Shown in pieces: positions 1 to 6,804 of a stretch of 10,000 nt of DNA. How positions within the stretch are numbered: the stretch's first letter is position 1; each line of letters begins with the position of its first letter. This stretch comes from Eimeria necatrix (lineage: Eukaryota > Apicomplexa > Conoidasida > Eucoccidiorida > Eimeriidae): positions 17,501 through 27,500 of the forward strand of contig NW_013652072.1 in assembly GCF_000499385.1 (NCBI RefSeq), in the 5' to 3' direction. Below the pieces are notes generated by a model. That model had not been told where the DNA came from, made no database searches, and saw nothing but the letters and a program-made list of their open reading frames with translations. The position numbers and the translations under genes are program-made.

Positions 1-281
1 TAGCTAGCTAGCTAGGCCTGTACCTAGCTATTTACCTGCCTCCCTAGCTATATATTCAAGTATCTGGCTAGCCAGCTAGCCAGCTAGCTGTTTATATATG
101 TAGCTAGCTAGCTATGCATCCGCCTAGCAATGAAGCTGTCTGTTCACCCAATCAGCTAGCTAGCCAGCTAGCCCACGTCCATCTGGATACCTAGCTATCT
201 GGCCATCTATCTGGCTAGCTAGCTAGCTATCTGGCTAGCTAGATCGCTGGCTAGCTAGCTAGCTAGCTAGCTAGATCGCTG
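1..281. repeat. TAGC tetranucleotide repeat array, degenerate
   Basis: The stretch is built almost entirely from TAGC/CTAG units, with interruptions such as GCCAGC, TATCTGG and ATCGCTGG. The longest clean runs are near 1-16, 215-245 and 250-275. The core GCTAGC is its own reverse complement, so the array can fold on either strand. The array may continue to the left of the window. No gene is visible in it. Confidence 0.9.
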
Positions 282-363
282 GGCCTTTTGAAGAAATGAG
301 CTGCTGCAGCGGCGGTGCTTCTACGCTTCCGTCGATTGCTGGTAACTCAAGCCCATATATAAT

Positions 364-391
364 CTGCTGCTGCTGCTGCTGTTGCTGCTGT

Positions 392-424
<33 letters not shown>
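364..424. repeat. CTG/TTG trinucleotide array
   Basis: About twenty CTG-type triplets with TTG interruptions every third or fifth unit and a final CTACTG. On the minus strand it reads CAG/CAA. It is not inside a supported reading frame. Confidence 0.85.
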
Positions 425-432
<8 letters not shown>

Positions 433-526
433 GCTGCGTGTTTAGCGGCAGACATTGCAGAAAATACTTGTATGGGCAGTCGCTTTGTAAAGCTGCAGTA
501 GCAGCTAGCTGTTCACACATCACCTT

Positions 527-604
527 GGCTAGCTGCTGCTGCAGCTGCCTCGGTGGCTAGCTGTTGCTGCTGCTGCTGCTGCTGCCTCGAGGGCTAGCTG
601 CTGC
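527..604. repeat. Three copies of GGCTAGCTG separated by CTG spacers
   Basis: GGCTAGCTG occurs at 527, 555 and 592. Each of the two spacers is a run of CTG/TTG followed by CTGCCTCG. The spacing is 28 and then 37 bp, the difference coming mainly from the triplet run length. The GCTAGC core is shared with the array at 1-281 and the decamer arrays at 6288-6713. Confidence 0.7.
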
Positions 605-626
605 AAAACAGCTAGCTTAAAACATA

Positions 627-650
627 CAGGAAGAAAACCACTTTTTCCTG
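627..650. other. Short inverted repeat (hairpin)
   Basis: CAGGAAGAA (627-635) can pair with TTTTTCCTG (642-650) over 9 bp with one G-T wobble, leaving a 6-base loop. It lies about 300 bp past the stop of the minus-strand gene. It may be chance; no function is assigned. Confidence 0.4.
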
Positions 651-683
651 TCCACGCAGGCCAAAACAATTGTCATACTGCGC

Positions 684-684
<1 letters not shown>

Positions 685-715
<31 letters not shown>

Positions 716-776
716 TTGCTGCTGCTGCTGTTGCTGCTGCTGCTTTTGCTGCTGCTGCTGTTGCTGCTGCTGCTGA
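685..776. repeat. 15-bp minisatellite inside a CTG array
   Basis: From 700 to 774 the sequence is five units of GTTGCTGCTGCTGCT; the fourth begins TTT. It is preceded by plain CTG triplets. In the plus frame it would read VAAAA five times. No coding role is accepted because the frame lacks independent support. Confidence 0.75.
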
Positions 777-949
777 GCGCAGAACTATTCAAGTGATTTA
801 TGAAGCATTCCTGGCGGCTATTCATTTTGCGGCGACCGTCGCTACAGCAACTGCTGCAACTGCAGCTGTTGCTGCTGTTAGTGTAGCAGCTGCTGCAGCA
901 GCAGCTGCTGCTGCTGCTGCAGCAGCTGCTGCTTCTGTTGCAACGGCTG

Positions 950-2332
950 CTAATGACTCAAAAGCGAAGAACGGGAGCAGCTCCTCAGCGGCAGCGTTCC
1001 TGCTGCAGTTAAGCCAGGAGCATTTGCTGCTGCTGCTGCTGTTGGTGCAGCTGGCTGGCGCAGCGCCGTGTGCTGCTGCTGCAGCAGCTGGGGCAGCTGC
1101 TGCACCTTCTGGGCGGGCATCGCCGCCCTGGAAAAGGCCCCTCGACTGTGCTGCAGCTGCTGCAGCTGCTGCAGCTGCTGCTGCTGCAACTGTTGCTGCT
1201 GCAGCTGAAGATACCGCTGCTTCTGTTGCTGCAGCAGCATTTGTTGCTGCTGCGGTGTCTGGCGAAGTTGTGGGGGCTGCTGCTGGAATCCTTGACGCAT
1301 CGCTTGCTGCTGCAGCTGGATTATCTGCTGCTGCTGTTGCTGCAGCTGTCGCTGCTGCTGTTGCTGCTGCATGCGCGGCTGCTGAAAGAAGTTACGTTGC
1401 CACAAGGGCAGCTGGTCCAGTCCCTGAGAGCCTCCTGGCAAGACAGCAGCTGGACTAACAGCAGCAGCAGCAGCAGCAGGACGTGTTTGCTGCTGTTGCT
1501 GCTGCAGCTGCTGCGGCTGCTGCTTCAGCTGCTGCAGCTGCTGCAGCTGCTGTCGTTGAGCTGGGTAGCTTTGGCCAAGGTAGTCCTTCAGGCTCTGGGC
1601 ATTGCGTTGATTCAGTAGGCCCTTGGCTGGCCTCGCCTGCTGCTGCTGCTGCAGCTGTTGCTGCTGCAGCTGTTGCTGTTGCAGCTGCTGCGGCTGGCGA
1701 GGGAGGAAGAGAGCTGTTTGCTGCTGGAGTTGCTGCCTTTGCTGCTGCTGGCTATGTGGGCCGTACCCCTGAGCAGGTAGTTGATAAGACCCATCAACTT
1801 GCTGCTGCTGCTGCAGCAGCTGCTGCTGCTGCAGCAGCTGCTGCTGCTGCAGCAGCTGCTGCTGCTGCAGCAGCTGCTGCTGTTGCCGCTGCAGCTGTTG
1901 CTGTTGTGCTTGGTGCTGCTGCACTGGAATAGCCCTTTTGGGGCTCTGCCCTGTGGGTGTGACTGGCAGCTTCCACAAAGGCTGCGACATCAGTTGCTGC
2001 TGCTGCTGCTGCTGCAGCTGCTGCTGCAGCTGTTGCGGCTGCTGGAGGTTTTGCTGCTGCTGCACAGGTTGCAGCAGCTGCTGCTGCTGCAGCAGGAATT
2101 CTCTGTCGTCGCCGTTTTCATAGCATTTTCCGATGCCTCTGCTGTTTGTTCTTCGCAGCAAGTGTGCCCCTTGCCGCTGCTGCTGCTGCTGCTGCTGTTG
2201 CTGCAGCAGCAATTCGTTTTCATAAGCTTTTGTGGGCGTTGCTGTTGTTGAGAGAACGGACCACTGGTCCTCCGCGGGTCTCCTTTGTTGCTGCGGGTGG
2301 TGCTGCATCACCACTTGCTGCTGCAGCTGCAA

Positions 2333-2367
<35 letters not shown>

Positions 2368-2506
2368 GCAGCTGCCGTGCTGCAGCAGAGCGAGGGGTAA
2401 ACACGTGTGGCTGCGGCAGCAAAGGCAGCCAAGTCCCCCCTGGCAGCAGCGGCACAGCGCTGAGGGCAAGGGGCCCTGTGGGGGTCATAAGCGAAAATGC
2501 TGCTGG

Positions 2507-2541
<35 letters not shown>

Positions 2542-2666
2542 GTGGTGGTGGTGGTGTTGCTGCTGCTGCGGGGGCTGTTGCTGCCGCTGCTGCTGCTGCT
2601 GCGTCAAGCCCCTGGTCAGCTTCGCTGCAGTAGCCTGAGCCTGTCTCTGCTCCCCGCTGCCTTCCG

Positions 2667-2707
<41 letters not shown>

Positions 2708-2824
2708 GCCTTTGCTGGCAGCAATAATCTGTCCCTCTTTGTCTGTGGCAAGGGGGGAGCCCTTCCGGGCCTTTCCTCTTGCTGCTGCAGTTCTGCTGCT
2801 GCTGCCGGCCGCCCACAAAGCTCC
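950..2824 (-). CDS. Gln-rich protein, exon 3 (C-terminal 624 residues)
   Basis: This is the longest open frame in the window, ending at TAG (952-950). It opens at a splice acceptor, TTTGTTCTTGCAG followed by GGAGCTTTG; the only start codon at its head is a TTG that would sit inside the intron, which argues for an internal exon. It encodes about 624 residues. Gln runs and LQQQ/LLQQQQ repeats are separated by non-repeat peptides that look translated, e.g. LMTPTGPLALSAVPLLPGG, AEDQWSVLSTTATPTKAYEN, SQPLWKLPVTPTGQSPKRA, RNAQSLKDYLGQSYPAQ and LDQLPLWQRNFFQQPRM. An Ala/Pro-rich segment (AAAATPPPPPT region) lies near its start. No membrane segment, zinc finger or enzyme motif is visible. The coding strand carries CAG throughout, as is usual for Gln/Ala repeats in Eimeria genes. 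Low-complexity regulators or scaffolds are possible, but no function is claimed. Array length errors in assembly could shift the frame. Confidence 0.6.
1801..1884 (-). repeat. 18-bp tandem repeat encoding LLQQQQ
   Basis: Four exact 18-bp units (1801-1872) plus a partial fifth lie inside exon 3. Each unit joins CTG triplets to CAG triplets, so each unit is partly self-complementary and can form a small hairpin. In the minus frame it reads LLQQQQ four times, followed by a Gln run and VDGSYQLPAQ. Confidence 0.85.
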
Positions 2825-2928
2825 CTGCAAGAACAAATTCAAAAAGCATTTTTAAATTAAATTTAATATCTCGAATTTAATTTACTTTCTGTAAATTTGC
2901 TTTTCGTAATGCCTTCAGCAGCAGCTGG

Positions 2929-2977
<49 letters not shown>

Positions 2978-2986
2978 TCTGTTTAC
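2825..2986 (-). other. Intron 2 of the minus-strand gene
   Basis: A 162-nt phase-0 intron. The donor is ACG|GTAAAC (GT at 2986-2985). The acceptor is TTTGTTCTTGCAG (AG at 2826-2825) with a pyrimidine tract. The middle (about 2850-2900) is strongly AT-rich. The part near the donor holds a plus-strand CAG array (about 2930-2977), which is CTG on the gene's own strand, opposite to most of the flanking exon sequence. The exon 2 and exon 3 frames match across it without adjustment. Confidence 0.55.
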
Positions 2987-3328
2987 CGTTCGTCTCCTGC
3001 CTCCGTCTGCAGGGCCTTCCGAGTGCTGCTGCAGGAGATGCAGCAGCGGGTTGCTGCTGCTGCTGCTGCTGCTGTTGGTTCGATCTTGCTGCTGCAGCTG
3101 GTCGGAGAGCAGCTGCTGCAGCTGCATGGCGTTGCTGCTCTTGCTTCTGTTTTGCTGCTGCAGCAGCAGCAAATTGTCCTCAGGCTGCCGCAAAGCTGAG
3201 ACCCACAAAGCCTCCCCAGGGTCACTCAGCCGGGCCCCCCAGGGCCCCGTGCTGCCGTGTCTTCTGTTTTGCTGCTGCTGCTGCTTCTTTTGCTTCTCCA
3301 GCGCGTCTCCCCACAACCGTTCAAACAC
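2987..3328 (-). CDS. Gln-rich protein, exon 2 (114 residues)
   Basis: An internal exon of exactly 114 codons. It begins after an acceptor that ends CTGCAG (AG 3330-3329) and ends at ACG|GTAAAC. It starts VFERLWGDALEKQKK, then a short Gln run, then non-repeat sequence including RRHGSTGPWGARLSDPGEAL and WVSALRQPEDNLLLLQQQ, then NAMQLQQLLSDQLQQQ, a Ser run, and PLLHLLQQHSEGPADGGRRR. The mixed charged and Trp-containing peptide is the main coding evidence; the other frames give Cys or Ser runs or early stops. Both boundaries are phase 0 and agree with the neighbouring exons. The acceptor has a CTG tract rather than a clean pyrimidine tract, so the 5' edge is the less certain one. No domain was recognised. 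Confidence 0.5.
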
Positions 3329-3330
3329 CT

Positions 3331-3373
<43 letters not shown>

Positions 3374-3449
3374 TGAAGGCAGCAGCAGCAACATGAGGGG
3401 CAAACCGCCACCAGCGAGCGAAAAGGCGACGCCAGCAGTGGCAGCGGAC

Positions 3450-3492
<43 letters not shown>

Positions 3493-3802
3493 GTGCTGCT
3501 GCTGGAACTCGATTTCTTACGTGAGCACTTTTGCTGCGCTTTGCTGCTGCGGGCTTCGCAGGAGCTGAAGAGAAACTTGAGCGAGTTCGCGCGGGGAGGG
3601 GCAGAGGCTGTACGCAGCAGCAGCAGCAGCAGCAGCAGCACGGTTGGCAGCAGCAGCAAGTGACAGCAGCAGCAGCAGCAGCGGAAGCCACGGCTAAAGC
3701 AGCGCCGAAGGCAGCAGCAGAACACCCAACACCAGCAGCAGCAGCGCAAGCAGCACCCCCCAAGCAGCAGCAGCAGCAGCAACACGCGCAGCACCCACAC
3801 AC

Positions 3803-3856
<54 letters not shown>

Positions 3857-3861
3857 CTTAC
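3329..3861 (-). other. Intron 1 of the minus-strand gene, rich in CTG on the sense strand
   Basis: A 533-nt phase-0 intron. The donor GCA|GTAAGT (GT at 3861-3860) matches the consensus from +1 to +6. The acceptor ends CTGCAG at 3329. It contains several plus-strand CAG arrays (about 3331-3371, 3452-3491, 3617-3642, 3806-3855), that is, CTG on the gene's own strand. A plus-strand frame reads open from 3525 to 4238 through this interval as Gln/Ala-rich peptide, but it has no ATG. An antisense exon is the alternative reading. Confidence 0.5.
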
Positions 3862-4069
3862 TGCGGGAGCTGAAGACGCCCGCTGCTGCAGCAGGGCCTG
3901 CCGGCTCACTAGCCGGCTGGCTGCATGCATTAAAGAAGCAACTGTGGGCTGCAGCAAACGGGCCCCTCCTGTTGCTGCTGCTGCTCTTTTGGCATCGGGG
4001 CTGCTGCAGAAGCAGCAAAGGCTGCGGAAGCGCAGCCCGTGGGGACACAGGGGGCCCCTTCTTTCCGTC

Positions 4070-4112
<43 letters not shown>

Positions 4113-4339
4113 GGGTTGCTCTGGGGTCGGGTCTGCTGCTGCGGGTGGTGGCGCCCGTTGGAAACGGCGGACACGCGCTGCTGCTCCTGCTGCTGCTGCT
4201 GCTGCTGCAGTGCATGTTGCGGCTGCTGCGGCTGCTGAAGTTGTTGCTGCTGCTGCTGCTTCTGCTGCAGACGCCGCTGGCCCGCGAGCCTGCGCTGCTG
4301 CGGCCGGGGGCGGAAGCAGCTTCGCGGTCTCGCCGCCGC

Positions 4340-4405
<66 letters not shown>

Positions 4406-4500
4406 GGGTTTGCGCGTCGTTTTCCCTCTTGGAGTATCTGGTGGCTTTGCTGCAGCTTCTTCGCAATTGCAGCACGAGCGGGAGAGGGCATCTCGGCCCA

Positions 4501-4536
<36 letters not shown>

Positions 4537-4742
4537 AGGCTTCTGTAGAGAAGGAGGTTTGGCTGAGTCTCTGATGTGCAGCAAGTCTGTTCTGCTGCTG
4601 CTGCTGCTGCCGCTCTGCATGCGACTGTCTGCTGCTGTTGTGGCGCTGCAGAGGCTGTCTTGGCGCTGCTCTACTTGGGAAGTTGGCAGCACAGTGCTGT
4701 TTCTGCGGCTGTTGCTGGGGCTGCTGCGGCAGTAGCTGCTGC

Positions 4743-4775
<33 letters not shown>

Positions 4776-5049
4776 TGCGGCTGGGCAGCATCCTTCCTTT
4801 GGCCCACGCTCTCGGCGTGGGGGTGTAGCGCTTCTTGTGCTTCGGCTTTGCTGCAGCCACGCTGCTCCGGGTGCTGCTGCTGGCAGCAGCAGCAGCAGCA
4901 GCAGCAAGGGGAGAAGCCACTGGCAGCAGCAGCAGCAGCGAATCTGACTCTGTCTCATCTGCTGAAGGCAAGCTGTCATCTGACAGCAGCAACTCTTCTT
5001 CTGTCTCGACACCACCGCAGTGAGACACAGGCCCCGCGGAGGCCTCCAT
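3862..5049 (-). CDS. Ser/Gln-rich protein, exon 1 (396 residues)
   Basis: The start ATG (5049) has A at -3 and G at +4. The exon is exactly 396 codons up to the GTAAGT donor at 3861. Features in order: an acidic patch at about residues 15-36 (ETEEELLLSDDSLPSADE), Leu and Ala runs, a basic cluster KPKHKKR near residue 70 that could act as a nuclear localisation signal, Ser runs, a possible helix EMPSPARAAIAKKLQQSHQI, about 21 Gln (4342-4404), RRRRDRE, more Ser and Ala runs, and a mixed tail ending LLQQRASSAPA. With exons 2 and 3 the product is about 1134 residues. The frame is open upstream to 5194, so the exon could instead be extended by splicing to a 5' exon. Near 4873-4941 the triplet polarity flips within the exon, an exception to the general pattern. 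A competing frame in 4535-4807 also reads plausibly as Gln-rich. No family was recognised. Confidence 0.5.
4342..4404 (-). repeat. Uninterrupted (CAG)21 array encoding poly-Gln
   Basis: Twenty-one uninterrupted CTG triplets on the plus strand read as CAG in the minus-strand frame. They lie between GKRRANP and RRRRDRE, and form one of the longest pure triplet runs in the window. Confidence 0.9.
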
Positions 5050-5116
5050 GCTGCCTCTGCTGCTGCTGCTCGTGCTGCTGCTGCTGCTGCTGCTGCGGTT
5101 TTTGCTGCTGCTGCTG

Positions 5117-5219
5117 CTGCGTATGTTTTGAATTAGGGAGTGGCTGGTTGTTCGCAGAAAGGCAGAGGCCCGCAGAGGGAGAGGGCCAGCGAGCTAGAGG
5201 GCGCCCAGTGGCGTCCCAC
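5117..5219 (-). other. Candidate 103-nt intron upstream of the main gene
   Basis: On the minus strand the donor is CAGCAG|GTGGGA (GT at 5219-5218). A pyrimidine-rich tract follows (CTCTCCCTCTGCGG and CTCTGCCTTTCTG), then a possible branch site CCCTAAT, then the acceptor ACATACGCAG (AG at 5118-5117). The flanking exons would both be CAG-rich. This is inference from splice signals only. Which downstream frame it feeds is unresolved: keeping the Gln frame leads to a stop at 4976, while the Ser frame leads into the 1134-residue gene. Confidence 0.35.
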
Positions 5220-5270
5220 CTGCTGCGGCTGCTGCTGCTGCTGCTGCTGCTTCTGCTGCTGCAGGAGGCG

Positions 5271-5350
5271 CTGATTTTCAAATTAAAAGCTTACTTTATT
5301 GAAATAAAAAGTAAAATTAAAGGAAGGCTCTGGCCAGCAGCAGAAGACAC
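5271..5350 (-). other. AT-rich intron-like segment
   Basis: An AT-rich stretch (about 5277-5325) sits between GC-rich, CAG-bearing sequences. On the minus strand it could end at AATCAG (5272-5271). Possible donors are AGC|GTGTCT (5350) or AAA|GTAAGC (about 5294). The second is closer to consensus but would leave an implausibly short intron. This is a candidate intron, not a firm call. Confidence 0.3.
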
Positions 5351-5407
5351 GCTCTGCGGCTCCTGCTGTCGGCGGTGCCCCCGCCGCTGTCCGGCTGCAG
5401 GCAGCAC

Positions 5408-5438
<31 letters not shown>

Positions 5439-5467
5439 GCGGGCCCAATAAATTGAAACAAAGAGAT
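5351..5467 (-). CDS. Candidate internal exon, Ala-rich
   Basis: It opens after a well-formed acceptor, TTTGTTCTTTTAG (AG 5469-5468), preceded by a long pyrimidine tract at about 5480-5530. In phase 0 it reads ISLFQFIGPAR, then an Ala run from GCA triplets, VLPAAGQRRGHRRQQEPQS. A GTGTCT donor at 5350 would end it after 39 codons. CAG polarity (minus) agrees with the neighbouring gene. The donor is weak and the end is uncertain. No function was recognised. Confidence 0.28.
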
Positions 5468-5533
5468 CTAAAAGAACAAACTCTTTAAATTATGTCTTGG
5501 AAAAAGAGAAAAGAGAAAAAGAGAGAGACAAAC

Positions 5534-5655
5534 TCGAGCGAAGGCTGAGGCCCGGGCCGCCGAGGCACCAGCAGCAAGCCGCGGCGGGCGTTGGCGGTCT
5601 GCTGCTGCTGCTGCTGCTGCTGCTGGTAAAGCAGCAGCGAAAACAGTGAGGAAGT
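5534..5655 (-). CDS. Candidate internal exon, Ala-rich
   Basis: On the minus strand an AT-rich stretch ends in GGTTTTACGCTTTAG (AG 5657-5656). The frame that follows reads FLTVFAAALP, eight Ala, then DRQRPPRLAAGASAARASAF. A possible donor CGA|GTTTGT lies at 5533, followed by an excellent pyrimidine tract and the next acceptor at 5468, giving a 66-nt intron. The acceptor and tract are good; the donor is poor. The exon start implies a phase-1 junction with an upstream exon, not identified with certainty. Confidence 0.28.
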
Positions 5656-5728
5656 CTAAAGCGTAAAACCAAACATATCCAAATAAATAAATGTTTGATA
5701 GCTGAAACTGTGAGCCAAGCCACACGAA

Positions 5729-5803
5729 GTTGCAGCAGCAGCTGCAGCCGCAGCCGCAGCCGCCGCAGCAACCGCAGCAGCAGCTGCAGCAGCTGCAGCA
5801 GTC
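5729..5803. repeat. Interrupted GCA/GCC (CAG-type) array
   Basis: GCAGCAGCTGCAGCC-type triplets with CCG and CTG interruptions. The plus frames read Gln/Pro-rich or Ala-rich peptide. It has no supported start and is flanked by AT-rich or pyrimidine-rich sequence (5820-5905), so it is left as a repeat. The CAG polarity here is plus, opposite to the candidate exons on either side. Confidence 0.6.
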
Positions 5804-5904
5804 TCGACTAACCACCGCCGCATTTTGTTTTCTTCTTCTCCTTTGGCCCCCTAAATTGTGTTTGTTTTTTCTTTTAATTTAATTTATTTATTTATTTTCC
5901 CAAA

Positions 5905-5986
5905 TTAAAATAAAAACAAAAGAAATCCCCAGACAAACGGACAAGTCCCGTTCGCTTGACTGGTCTGGTACGGCCGCCCACGGTTC

Positions 5987-6036
<50 letters not shown>

Positions 6037-6063
6037 GGCTCCCCAGCTCCAAAAGCCCGCCAT
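5905..6063 (-). CDS. Small ORF or first coding exon, MAGFWSWG plus poly-Ala
   Basis: A 52-codon frame starts at ATG 6063 in the context ACAAAAATGGCG, which is close to the A-rich start context typical of apicomplexan genes. It is preceded by about 60 bp of AT-rich sequence. It reads MAGFWSWG, an Ala run of about 17, then TNRGRPYQTSQANGTCPFVW, and ends in hydrophobic sequence from an AT-rich stretch before TAA (5907-5905). The ending suggests that the true exon stops earlier at a GT. The Gln frame through the same array (GEPQQQ to RTVGGRTRPVKRTGLVRLS) is an equally natural alternative if this is an internal exon. Confidence 0.35.
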
Positions 6064-6122
6064 TTTTGTCTTTTGATTCAAAATTTATTAATTTAATTCT
6101 TTTAAACTTTATTTTCCACACT

Positions 6123-6275
6123 TTAAATATTCTTTTTGCATGCACTTGCTGCTGCTGCTGCGCTGCTGCTGCTGCTGCGCTGCTGCTGCAGCAGCGGGCA
6201 GCTGCGCCGCCGACTCTGCGTCGAAACGCCGCCGCTGAAAACTTGCTGCAGCAGCAAAGCTTCACATATATTCAT
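6123..6275 (-). CDS. Small ORF or first coding exon, MNICEALLLQQVFSGG
   Basis: A 50-codon frame with ATG at 6275 and TAA at 6125-6123. It reads MNICEALLLQQVFSGGVSTQ, then SRRRSCPLLQQQR, a Ser run, an Ala run and SACKKNI. The last residues come from AT-rich sequence, so a donor at AA|GTGCAT just after the Ala run is likely, giving a phase-1 intron. A downstream acceptor at GGCTTTTGGAG would match that phase and enter the Gln frame of the 5905-6063 array. It is the most upstream minus-strand candidate before the decamer repeats, so it may be the 5' end of the minus-strand cluster. No function was recognised. Confidence 0.3.
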   Translation of the reverse strand: MNICEALLLQQVFSGGVSTQSRRRSCPLLQQQRSSSSSAAAAASACKKNI

Positions 6276-6287
6276 CGTACCAACTGC

Positions 6288-6540
6288 AGCTAGCCACAGC
6301 TAGCCACAGCTGGCCACAGCTAGCCACAGCTAGCCACAGCTAGCCACGGCTAGCCACAGCTAGCCACGGCTAGGCTGTGCCAGCCACAGCTAGCTGCAGC
6401 CAACCGCAGCTGGATGCAGCTAGCCACAGCTACGCAGCGTTAGCCGCAGCTAACTATGGCTAGCCACAGCTAGCCGCGGTTAGCCGTAGCTAGCCATAGC
6501 TAGCCATAGCTAGCTACAACTAGCTACAGCTAGAGATGTG
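6288..6540. repeat. Decamer array AGCTAGCCAC, degenerate block
   Basis: Starting at 6288, 10-bp units AGCTAGCCAC follow each other with little change for about eight copies. They then become diverged (GCTAGGCTGTGCCAGCC, CGCAGCTAACTATGG and similar) up to about 6540. No open frame of interest is visible. Confidence 0.9.
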
Positions 6541-6620
6541 CAAAGGCTGCTGCAGCCAGCCCCAGCTAGCCACGCGTAGTCCCACCTCGGGGAAGCTAAC
6601 GAGTAGCTGCAGCTCCCAGC

Positions 6621-6713
6621 ATCTAGCCGCAGCTAGCCACAGCTAGCCACAGCTAGCCACAGCTAGCCACAGCTAGCCACAGCTAGCCACAGCTAGCCAC
6701 AGCTAGCCACAGC
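6621..6713. repeat. Decamer array AGCTAGCCAC, near-perfect block
   Basis: Eight exact copies of AGCTAGCCAC occupy 6631-6710, preceded by a diverged copy (6621-6630) and followed by AGCCAATAAA. The uniformity suggests recent expansion from the older, diverged block at 6288-6540. About 80 bp of non-array sequence lies between the blocks. Confidence 0.95.
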
Positions 6714-6730
6714 CAATAAATGCCTTTGGG

Positions 6731-6750
6731 GCTGCATGCGCGCATGCAGC
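6731..6750. other. Perfect 20-bp palindrome containing two GCATGC motifs
   Basis: The half GCTGCATGCG is followed directly by its exact reverse complement. It lies between the decamer array and the telomere-like block. TGCATGC is a known apicomplexan cis-element core (TRP-2 in Toxoplasma promoters; bound by some ApiAP2 proteins), so a regulatory role is conceivable but unproven here. Confidence 0.8.
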
Positions 6751-6804
6751 TTATCTTTGCTGCGGGGGGCCTCTCAGTGGGCCTAGACAGCCAGGGGGCC
6801 CCGG

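Larger units (their letters stand above)
282..949. other. Non-coding interval with CTG arrays, GCTAGC repeats and a hairpin
   Basis: This 0.67-kb interval lies downstream of the stop codon of the minus-strand gene. It holds a CTG/TTG array, three GGCTAGCTG copies, a short hairpin and a 15-bp minisatellite, all listed separately. A plus-strand frame stays open from 670 to 1458, but it is mostly GCT-coded alanine and runs antisense to the better-supported exon, so it is not called. Short unique stretches (about 290-360, 425-500, 600-680) show no convincing gene. The 3' untranslated region of the minus-strand gene should lie here, but no polyadenylation signal can be assigned. Confidence 0.6.

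Noticed and set aside
670..1458. Plus-strand open frame of 262 codons, Ala-rich
   Set aside because: It overlaps exon 3 antisense over 950-1458 and is mostly GCT-coded alanine from CTG arrays. It starts from TTG rather than ATG. Its non-repeat part (ERRTIQVIYEAFLAAIHF) is short, and CAG polarity favours the minus strand.
1070..1618. Plus-strand poly-Leu frame
   Set aside because: Composed of CTG read as Leu with few other residues; a shadow of the CAG-coded minus exon.
3694..3861. Extension of exon 1 beyond the GTAAGT site
   Set aside because: The frame stays open, but the peptide becomes Ala/Gly/Leu repeat from CTG-polarity arrays exactly after a consensus donor, so an intron is preferred.
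4535..4807. Minus-strand Gln-rich frame of 90 codons
   Set aside because: It reads plausibly (QPQQQQQKQQ, PRQPLQRHNSSRQS) but lies in another register of exon 1, which has the longer continuous frame with acidic and basic patches and a matching splice phase.
4835..5023. Plus-strand Ser-rich frame ending SSSVSTPPQ
   Set aside because: Natural-looking, but antisense to the acidic N terminus of the better-supported exon 1.
4638..5456. Plus-strand Cys-rich frame of 272 codons
   Set aside because: Cys runs come from TGC read out of CTG arrays; there is no cysteine spacing of a known domain.
6288..6713. Possible CRISPR-like array
   Set aside because: Units are 10 bp head-to-tail with no unique spacers, in a eukaryotic context; it is a simple satellite.
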